Shown in pieces: positions 17,123 through 22,580 of a DNA stretch of 24,149 nucleotides; the first letter of the stretch is position 1, and each line of letters begins with the position of its first letter. The translations under genes were made by a program, and so were the position numbers. Origin of the DNA: an uncultured Prevotella sp. (GTDB lineage: Bacteria > Bacteroidota > Bacteroidia > Bacteroidales > Bacteroidaceae); contig URER01000040.1 of the NCBI GenBank assembly GCA_900547005.1, forward strand, positions 1 to 24,149, written 5' to 3'. Below the pieces are notes generated by a model, which saw only the letters and a list, made by a program, of their open reading frames with translations, searched no databases and was not told the DNA's origin.

Positions 17123-17338
17123 TTATTTACATGCACATCCTTGAACACAATTACCGCTATTAGTAGTACAAGAAGAATTAGTATTGCAAGTACCATTACT
17201 ACCACCTAAGATTTTTTTCACAAACCCCAATAGTCCTCCTTTGCCTCCATTTATTAACACGAGTTCATAATCATTGAACCTCTCTACGATAGTTGCATCC
17301 AATCTTGGAACAAATTTGTTGCTTTCCTTATTTTCCAT
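17123..17338 (-). CDS. Gly-Gly leader precursor peptide with Cys-rich core (RiPP)
   Basis: The 71-residue product is the presumed substrate of the maturase and exporter. The leader ends in the classic motif FNDYELVLINGG (21-32), with the Glu-Leu pair, the Ile at -4 and Gly-Gly at 31-32, so C39 cleavage is predicted after G32, releasing 39 residues. The released part has an amphipathic first section (KGGLLGFVKKILGG, 33-46) and a Ser/Thr/Asn/Gly-rich second section with five Cys (C51, C57, C64, C68, C70). The Gly-Gly pair at 45-46 is a possible second processing site that would leave only the Cys-rich 25 residues. A -7 box lies at 17389-17396. The mature structure and activity are unknown; an antimicrobial or signalling role is inference. 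Confidence 0.9.
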   Translation of the reverse strand: MENKESNKFVPRLDATIVERFNDYELVLINGGKGGLLGFVKKILGGSNGTCNTNSSCTTNSGNCVQGCACK

Positions 17339-17388
17339 TGTGTAATTTTATTTTAATATTTTATTTTAAAATGTAAGATATATTATTG

Positions 17389-17396
17389 CAAAGATA
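17389..17396 (-). promoter_or_regulatory. -7 box of the peptide cassette
   Basis: TATCTTTG on the minus strand matches TAnnTTTG exactly, 50 nt before the precursor ATG. A TTTG occurs 16 nt further upstream, a shorter spacing than the usual 19-21 nt, so the promoter may be weak or regulated. The 5' leader would be about 40 nt and is very AT-rich. Confidence 0.65.
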
Positions 17397-17697
17397 TATA
17401 AAATAAATGATTCAAAGCATCTTTTACAAGAAAAAACTTTATAATGCTGCAAAATAATCAAAAAAATAATCAAAATCAACAACAAATACATAAAACCGCA
17501 CGAGCAAATGGATTTAGTCAGAAAATTTTATGAACACGGCCATAATACTAAGCAATGACTTTCATATTCTGATTTCAGCCATTCAATATTATGATTGATG
17601 AGCCTTTGAGTTTTAGCGGACGGCAATAAAATCATATATAATCCGTTTTTGTACACCACAGTATTTTCCGCTAAGCCATACTTTAGTCACAGAATTG

Positions 17698-17832
17698 GAG
17701 TATTTCGGCGCAGTACTCGAGTAATCGGGCTTCAGTACTCAAGTAATTCGGGCTTAAATACTCAAGTAATTCGGGTCTGATTACTCGAGTATTCAGGCCT
17801 CAGTACCCGAGTATTTCGGGTGCAGTACTGAG
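17698..17832. repeat. Tandem array of five 10-bp palindromes with 22-23 bp period
   Basis: Five cores follow one another: TACTCGAGTA (17714-17723), TACTCAAGTA (17736-17745), TACTCAAGTA (17759-17768), TACTCGAGTA (17782-17791) and TACCCGAGTA (17804-17813). Partial copies lie at both edges (GAGTATTTCGG at 17698, TACTGAG at 17826-17832). Core-to-core distances are 22, 23, 23 and 22 bp, about two helical turns. The linkers are themselves similar (ATTCGGGCTTCAG-like), so this is a tandem repeat rather than unique spacers. Confidence 0.9.
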
Positions 17833-17842
17833 ACATCTGCAT

Positions 17843-17884
17843 AAAAAAAGGCCCGCCGTTCTCGCGATAAGAGAACGGCGGGCC
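17843..17884. terminator. Terminator of the SIMPL-domain gene
   Basis: GGCCCGCCGTTCTC (17850-17863) and GAGAACGGCGGGCC (17871-17884) form a perfect 14-bp stem around a 7-nt loop. Seven A at 17843-17849 give a T7 tail on the minus strand, 30 nt beyond the SIMPL gene stop. It separates that gene from the peptide cassette. Confidence 0.92.
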
Positions 17885-17914
17885 GATGTTTTCACATTAT
17901 TATATATATAACAT

Positions 17915-18577
17915 TTATTTCTTGAGGAACCACGACACAGTTACCTTATCGGTAATCTGAATTGGCTCATCGGCTGTTTTCTGGTTCGAAATGAGGCCAA
18001 CCATGTCTTCGGCATCACCTGCTTCCAACTCGCTATGGTCTATGAAATCAGCATCAGACTCGGTATAAAGGATTTCATTAACACCAGCCAACTTATAACC
18101 GGTAGCCGCAGCCAGAGTCTCGGCTTTCACGCGCGACTCCTCAACGGCCTTAGTCAGCACCTGCAAACGGTACGGACGCGGATCGGCAATGCCATATCTC
18201 AGTTTCACGTCCACACCCTCTATGATGCGGCTGATGTCGCCGATGATAGAATCAAGATGACCGTATTCCTTCGGCAGAACAATTCTGAGCAAGTTCTTCA
18301 ACGTATAGCCGGCCAACACTTCCTCGTTAGTATTTGTGTATTTGTCGTATTCCAAAGACACTTGCTTCATTATCTTCATGTCCAAAGTGCTCACAATGCT
18401 ACTGTCAAGACCATGTTTCGACACAATGTCCTTGACCATCCGGCATTCCTGCTTGCCACGGAAATAAGCCTCGCTGTATTTCATGAATTTGCCCACAAGG
18501 TCTATATCAATGAATATGACATCGGCTATTGCCTTTACAGAACCTTTTCCCGTAACTTTAATTGTTGGTTCGTTCAT
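17915..18577 (-). CDS. SIMPL-domain (DUF541) protein, cytoplasmic variant
   Basis: The 220-residue product fits the SIMPL/DUF541 family, whose members include the periplasmic YggE and the IRAK-1-binding SIMPL. Their molecular role is poorly defined. Family features are the N-terminal strand TIKVTGKGSVKAIADVIFIDIDL, the central GYTLKNLLRIVLP, and the helix with AVEESRVKAETLAAATGYKLAGVNEILY. Unlike YggE it has no signal peptide: the conserved first strand starts at residue 5. The promoter box lies at 18689-18696, and a perfect terminator follows, so it is likely a single-gene unit. A 36-codon frame upstream overlaps its start codon by ATGA. Confidence 0.82.
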   Translation of the reverse strand: MNEPTIKVTGKGSVKAIADVIFIDIDLVGKFMKYSEAYFRGKQECRMVKDIVSKHGLDSSIVSTLDMKIMKQVSLEYDKYTNTNEEVLAGYTLKNLLRIVLPKEYGHLDSIIGDISRIIEGVDVKLRYGIADPRPYRLQVLTKAVEESRVKAETLAAATGYKLAGVNEILYTESDADFIDHSELEAGDAEDMVGLISNQKTADEPIQITDKVTVSWFLKK

Positions 18578-18684
18578 AAAAGAATGTTGTAAAATATTAT
18601 TGATTTGCTCTTCATGCCTGACTTAAAATCAGCCAATCTGTAAAACTCAAACGCATTTCTGCCTGACGCATAATACGCTCCCAT
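18574..18684 (-). CDS. Possible 36-residue upstream ORF coupled to the SIMPL gene
   Basis: An ATG at 18682-18684 opens a 36-codon frame (begins MGAYYASGRNAFEFYR, ends YNILL) whose TGA (18574-18576) overlaps the SIMPL gene start by 4 nt (ATGA). The ATG lies only 4 nt after the -7 box at 18689-18696, so the message would be leaderless or nearly so. The frame fills the whole 5' leader exactly. It may be a real coupled leader peptide or simple chance. I do not recognise the sequence. Confidence 0.25.
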   Translation of the reverse strand: MGAYYASGRNAFEFYRLADFKSGMKSKSIIFYNILL

Positions 18685-18688
18685 GTTG

Positions 18689-18696
18689 CAAAAGTA
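18689..18696 (-). promoter_or_regulatory. -7 box of the SIMPL-domain gene
   Basis: TACTTTTG on the minus strand matches TAnnTTTG exactly. A TTTTG occurs 23 nt further upstream, slightly beyond the usual spacing. The predicted transcript start is about 18682-18684, roughly 105 nt before the main ATG. Confidence 0.6.
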
Positions 18697-18741
18697 ATAT
18701 AAATATTCGGTATTCTTTGCAAAAGAGCCATGAAAAAGCAT

Positions 18742-19647
18742 TTATTTCAGTTCATGCTTGAGCTTTTGGAATCTTTTCTGACAGTTTTTCTTATAATTAT
18801 ATCCGAATGCGTGCTTCAGGAGTTTGCGCCAGTTGTATGCCATGGCAAAGGCCAGCCGGTCTTTCAACGGCGGCTCGGCAGAGGCATAAACAGACCGGGG
18901 AATACGCACGAAATAGAGGTCGACGACGCTCTCGAACGGCGAGAACACGTTGTTAGGCTCTTGAAACAGCCACACCTCGGAATAGAAGCGGTCTGCCCGC
19001 GTTACCTCTTCGGAGAAGTCGGGCAGCGTGCGGGCAAATGTCGCCGACACCCACCAGAAGTTTCCCGAGAACATGGTGTAGTTGCGCGGAGGCCAACGGT
19101 AGCAGCCGTAAGTATCGTATCCGGCCGCGAGGGCATTCACCGCCACGCGCCATTTCGTGAAGATAAAATATTCGAGCATCTCCGTCCAGGCGTCTATCTT
19201 GCGGCGGAACGAACGGAAGGTGGCGTCGTTGCTGTTCACTGCCTGATAGGATATGCCCTTCGTATGGAAGTAGTATATCATGCAGTCCTCGCTGTCAGCA
19301 AGCCGCTTCACGTGTTCTAAGGCGGGATACTCATAGCGCGTGGGCGTATCCACGCATGATATTATCTTCATTTTCCCACTGCCTATCATCTCACGTAGAC
19401 GCTCTACGTCGGCCTTGTCTTTAGCAATGACACTCACGAAAAGCGTGGTCGTGGCATCGAGCAGTCGGCTTTGCTTCAGCGTGGCAACCTGCCGGGCCAC
19501 CAGCCTTTCCCACCCTGTGTCGCACATCACGTGATACACGCCATAGATTGGGCGGTCAGCAACCGGCTCATGTTCCCATTCGGCAGTGTCGCGACGGTCA
19601 TACACGTGGAAAATCTTGTCGTAGATGCGCTTCAATACTGATGCCAT
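18742..19647 (-). CDS. Putative glycosyltransferase of the polysaccharide operon
   Basis: The 301-residue product has no membrane span or signal peptide. It has features of nucleotide-sugar transferases found in Bacteroidetes capsule clusters: an N-terminal alpha/beta region (IYGVYHVMCDTGWERLVARQVATL, TTLFVSVIAKDKAD), the segment YYFHTKGIS with HTKG at 128-131, and SGNFWWVS near 194-201, followed by SEVWLFQEPNNVFSPFES. The HTKG and NFWW motifs also occur in uncharacterised glycan-locus proteins, but I cannot assign a CAZy family. The C terminus is very basic (KKNCQKRFQKLKHELK), which fits peripheral membrane binding. It starts 1 nt after the epimerase stop and is the last gene of the operon. 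Confidence 0.65.
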   Translation of the reverse strand: MASVLKRIYDKIFHVYDRRDTAEWEHEPVADRPIYGVYHVMCDTGWERLVARQVATLKQSRLLDATTTLFVSVIAKDKADVERLREMIGSGKMKIISCVDTPTRYEYPALEHVKRLADSEDCMIYYFHTKGISYQAVNSNDATFRSFRRKIDAWTEMLEYFIFTKWRVAVNALAAGYDTYGCYRWPPRNYTMFSGNFWWVSATFARTLPDFSEEVTRADRFYSEVWLFQEPNNVFSPFESVVDLYFVRIPRSVYASAEPPLKDRLAFAMAYNWRKLLKHAFGYNYKKNCQKRFQKLKHELK

Positions 19648-19648
19648 G

Positions 19649-20686
19649 CTATTCCTCCTTCATTGATGTTATAAGCCTGTCGAACATTTCCCGCAGTGAG
19701 TAACGGGGCTTCCAACCGAGCCGTTGCATTTTGGCGGTGGACAGGCGCAGCCGGGTGGTAGGCGAATAGCCCATGCCGCCTTGCAGTTCTATAACAGGAT
19801 GGATTTCGGGATTGAACTCTCGGCATACCATCCCGGCCATGTCGATGATGGAGATGTAGCTGTCTTCGTTCGCCACGTTATAGGCCTCGCCGGCCTCGCC
19901 ACGCTGCAAAAGATAGAGAAACGCGCTCACCGCATCCATCGTATAGCAGTAACAACGGCACAACTCGCCACGTGTGTGGAGTACGATGTCGTTGCCTGTG
20001 ATTACGTTCCGGGCGAATTGGGCGAACACCCGGCCGTCGTCTTTGCCCACTCCGGCACCGAACGTCTGTGCCAGCCGGGCGATTGTTACGGGCACTCCAT
20101 ACTCCGAGGCGTATGCATGGCACAGGCATTCGGCCTCGCGTTTGGCCATCGGATAACTGCTTCGCGCCTCGGTCGGATTCAGATAACCTTGCTGTTGCTC
20201 ATCAAGGGCTGTACTGTCATCAAGCACCGTGCCGTAGACTTCGAGCGTGGAGACATACACCAGTCCGGCCACTTGTGCCGTCCGGGCATACTCCAACATT
20301 GTCAGCGTACCGTTATGCACTGTCGTCATGGTCTCCACAGGATGCTCTACGAAGTATTTCGACGCCGTCGGCGCTGCGAGGTGTATAATATAATAAGGTG
20401 TGATTTCAGGTTGGAAGGGTTCTGTTTGTGCGAAGTCGTACTCATAGAATCGTAGTTCTTGCGTTTCGTCGCCAAACATCCGGCGCGCCTTTTCCATATT
20501 TCTCACAACGGCGGTAACGCCCATTCCGAGACCGTGGGCGTTGTTCAAGGCGAGCAAAGCCCTTACCGTACACGAGCCGAGCAGCCCGGTTGCGCCCGTA
20601 ACGAGTATGTTTTTGCCTCGCAGGCCTTCGTATAAAGGAAAGTCTCCGGCAAATTGTTTTATGTCTTCTAATAGAGTTTTGTTCAT
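19649..20686 (-). CDS. NAD-dependent epimerase/dehydratase (extended SDR)
   Basis: The 345-residue product is an extended short-chain dehydrogenase/reductase acting on a nucleotide-activated sugar. The cofactor motif is G31-A-T-G34-L-L-G37 in KNILVTGATGLLGS. The active site is S146/T147 in YVSTLEVYG and Y178-X3-K182 in SSYPMAKRE. HLAAPTASKYFVEHP and the C-terminal TTRLRLSTAKMQRLGWKP are typical of dTDP-glucose dehydratase and UDP-glucose epimerase relatives. The substrate is unknown. Its position next to a TarI/IspD-like cytidylyltransferase suggests that it may work on the CDP-linked product or on a second sugar of the same glycan. A 132-nt repeat tract separates it from the cytidylyltransferase gene. 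Confidence 0.88.
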   Translation of the reverse strand: MNKTLLEDIKQFAGDFPLYEGLRGKNILVTGATGLLGSCTVRALLALNNAHGLGMGVTAVVRNMEKARRMFGDETQELRFYEYDFAQTEPFQPEITPYYIIHLAAPTASKYFVEHPVETMTTVHNGTLTMLEYARTAQVAGLVYVSTLEVYGTVLDDSTALDEQQQGYLNPTEARSSYPMAKREAECLCHAYASEYGVPVTIARLAQTFGAGVGKDDGRVFAQFARNVITGNDIVLHTRGELCRCYCYTMDAVSAFLYLLQRGEAGEAYNVANEDSYISIIDMAGMVCREFNPEIHPVIELQGGMGYSPTTRLRLSTAKMQRLGWKPRYSLREMFDRLITSMKEE

Positions 20687-20692
20687 AACATT

Positions 20693-20820
20693 CTAAGGTT
20701 TTAAGGTTACAAGGTCGCTTCGCTTTCAGGTTGTAAGGTGAAATTTGCGTTGTGGTTATCCTCATTGCTAATCCCACCTTATAACCTCAAGACCTCATAA
20801 CCTGAAAGCGGAGCGGCCTC
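20693..20820. repeat. Inverted degenerate heptamer tract around CGCTTCGC/GCGGAGCG
   Basis: On the plus strand, units such as TAAGGTT, TTAAGGTT and ACAAGGT lead into CGCTTCGC (20716-20723) and then TTTCAGGTTGTAAGGTG. The right half carries the inverse order (CACCTTATAACC, AAGACCTC, ATAACCTGAAA) ending in GCGGAGCG (20808-20815). The two halves can form a long imperfect hairpin in the gap between the cytidylyltransferase and epimerase genes. Confidence 0.6.
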
Positions 20821-21538
20821 ACAACCCAAATATCTGCTGGTCCTCATGCACTTTCACCATCGCGCGCAGCACGAAATAGTCGGTGGGCGTGGTGATTTTG
20901 ATGTTCTCCATCGGTCCGATAATCGTCCCGAGCCGATGTCCGTAATGGCTCATCATGGTGCAGGAATCGATGAAGTCGTGCCGTCCCTCGCTGCGTGCGG
21001 TACGGTGCGCGCCGATAATGTCAGCCAGACGGAAACTCTGCGGCGCACGTGCTATGAGCGAATCGGCACGCGAGGGTATCTCAAGCGAACCGTCCGCCTG
21101 CTTCACGATGAACGTCTCCGTGGCCGGGATGCACGTGATGCAACTGCCACACTCCTCCACCTTCTTTATATTATCGGTTATCGTGTCCTCCGTTATCAGC
21201 GGGCGCACGCCGTCATGGATTAGCACCGTAGCGTCATCGCCGCCCGCATAGTCCTCGGCAGCACACAGTCCGTTGTATATCGAGTCCTGTCCGGTGTCGC
21301 CGCCGGGCACGATTCTCACCACCTTCGTAATCTCGAACTTGCGCAACTGCTTCTCCAAAAAAGGAATCCAGCTCTCTATACACGACACGACGATGGCGTC
21401 GATGAGTGGATGATTGTCGAAAAGTTCGAGCGTATAGATTATTATCGGCTTGCCGTTGAGGTCGAGAAACTGCTTCGGACGCGACTTCGTGTGCATCCGT
21501 TTTCCGGCTCCTCCGGCAAATATCACAGCTATGTTCAT
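20819..21538 (-). CDS. IspD/TarI-family cytidylyltransferase, more TarI-like
   Basis: The 239-residue product transfers CMP from CTP to a polyol phosphate. Visible motifs are the CTP loop AGGAGKRM (8-15), RPKQFL (20-25), IHDGVRP (107-113), RAPQSFRL (164-171) and ENIKITTPTD (211-220). IspD proteins normally read PKQYL and HDAARP, while ribitol-5-phosphate cytidylyltransferases (TarI/Bcs1) read PKQF and HD-x-VRP with PQSF, which matches this protein. Context also favours a glycan role: it overlaps licD by 4 nt (ATGA) and is followed by an SDR and a transferase. It may make CDP-ribitol or a related CDP-polyol for surface polymer decoration. A second role in the MEP pathway is not excluded. Confidence 0.8.
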   Translation of the reverse strand: MNIAVIFAGGAGKRMHTKSRPKQFLDLNGKPIIIYTLELFDNHPLIDAIVVSCIESWIPFLEKQLRKFEITKVVRIVPGGDTGQDSIYNGLCAAEDYAGGDDATVLIHDGVRPLITEDTITDNIKKVEECGSCITCIPATETFIVKQADGSLEIPSRADSLIARAPQSFRLADIIGAHRTARSEGRHDFIDSCTMMSHYGHRLGTIIGPMENIKITTPTDYFVLRAMVKVHEDQQIFGL

Positions 21539-22395
21539 ATCTTTTTATTTTTAGGAGTAAGGGGTAAGGGAGTAAGAAAAACAATATCAACCTTATGCCT
21601 GTCGCGCTTGTCCTTCGGCGGCAGGTCCATGAAATTGCCGTAAGCGATACGGCAAAGGCCCTCCGGGTCGGCCGGACCTTCAAACGTCAAGCCCTCGAAA
21701 ACGATGTCCTTGTGGGGTACCATCATACTCTTCGGGTTGCGCTCATAGAACCACGCGCCGTAGGAGTGCATATACAAATCTTCCTTTCCGAACACCCTGC
21801 CGATGCGACGGAACATCGGAAAGACAGCATGATGCAGCACGTTGTAGCCCATCTGCGCCAGCCTCGGATGCCGTCCCGCCAAGTTGAAGTTCACTACACA
21901 CGACAACTTTGCGGCCAACCGCTGCAGCCACGGTATCATATAGCCCTCGTAGGGGAAGATGTCGACGTGCAGCCCACGGTATTTCATGGCCAGATGGGCG
22001 CGTTTCTCCTTCTCTTTCATGTCGTCACGGATAACGTGCTCGCTCCCGAGGTCGCGCAGCACGGCCCACTCCTTATACATTCCGGGGTCGGTCTCGTTGT
22101 CCTGCAACACGTATTGCGGGTGCGGATGGTCTTTCAGATAGCGGCAAAGCCGTCCGAAATCCTTGTAATGCACCACAAAATCTATATCGTCATCCCACGG
22201 AATGAAACCGCCGTGGCGCAGCGCACCGAGCACGTTTCCGCCGTCAATGCGGCACGGCACGCCTATCTCCTTAGCCGTCTTCTGCAAATAAACGGCCATA
22301 TCGAGCATCCGCAACTGTGCCTGTCGCAGCAGCGAACCGTCGGGATTGTATTCCCTGCGCAGCTCTTCTTCGGTCTCGCCGGTGTTATATTTCAT
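21535..22395 (-). CDS. licD: LicD-family phosphotransferase
   Basis: LicD proteins transfer a phospho-alditol or phosphocholine group from a CDP-activated donor to a surface glycan. The 286-residue product carries the family signature RIDGGNVLGALRHGGFIPWDDDIDF (49-73), given here in two parts as DGGNVLGALRHGG and FIPWDDDIDF, with the Asp cluster of the nucleotidyltransferase fold, and a second Asp site in GLHVDIFPYEG (D145). The CDP-donor would be supplied by the cytidylyltransferase gene that overlaps its 3' end by 4 nt, so the two products are made together. Upstream is the heptamer-repeat tract (22404-22580). The transferred group cannot be determined from the sequence. Confidence 0.88.
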   Translation of the reverse strand: MKYNTGETEEELRREYNPDGSLLRQAQLRMLDMAVYLQKTAKEIGVPCRIDGGNVLGALRHGGFIPWDDDIDFVVHYKDFGRLCRYLKDHPHPQYVLQDNETDPGMYKEWAVLRDLGSEHVIRDDMKEKEKRAHLAMKYRGLHVDIFPYEGYMIPWLQRLAAKLSCVVNFNLAGRHPRLAQMGYNVLHHAVFPMFRRIGRVFGKEDLYMHSYGAWFYERNPKSMMVPHKDIVFEGLTFEGPADPEGLCRIAYGNFMDLPPKDKRDRHKVDIVFLTPLPLTPKNKKI

Positions 22396-22403
22396 ATTTT
22401 TGA

Positions 22404-22580
22404 GTTTTGAATTACGAATTATATTAATTACGAATTACGAGTTACGAATTTTGAATTACGAGTTATATTAATTACGAATTACGAGTTTTGAGTTACGAAT
22501 TATTAATTTGTAATTTAATAATTATCAATCGCGAAGCGACAATTCATAATTCAAAATTCAAAACTCGTAACTCAAAATTC
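22404..22580. repeat. AT-rich heptamer arrays in inverted orientation around GCGAAGCG
   Basis: On the plus strand a run of 7-nt units (GAATTAC, GAGTTAC, GAATTTT, GAGTTTT and variants) extends from about 22404 to 22510. The octamer GCGAAGCG lies at 22531-22538. To its right the units appear in inverse orientation (AATTCAT, AATTCAA, AACTCGT, AACTCAA), running into the 3' end of the GT4 gene that stops at 22558. The two halves could form a long imperfect hairpin between the GT4 and licD genes. Confidence 0.75.

Larger units (their letters stand above)
17339..17914. other. 576-nt intergenic region between the peptide cassette and the SIMPL gene
   Basis: Reading from the cassette outward, it holds an AT-rich 5' leader and the -7 box at 17389-17396. 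A doubled AATAATCAAAA unit lies near 17453-17480, and a 35-codon minus-strand frame at 17528-17635 has no further support. An 8-bp inverted repeat TTAGCGGA/TCCGCTAA has arms at 17613-17620 and 17667-17674. The palindrome array spans 17698-17832 and the SIMPL gene terminator 17843-17884. No longer gene is visible on either strand. Confidence 0.8.

Noticed and set aside
17698..17832. CRISPR-like array
   Set aside because: The period is only 22-23 bp, the intervals between cores are similar to one another rather than unique, and no cas gene is present. It is a tandem repeat.
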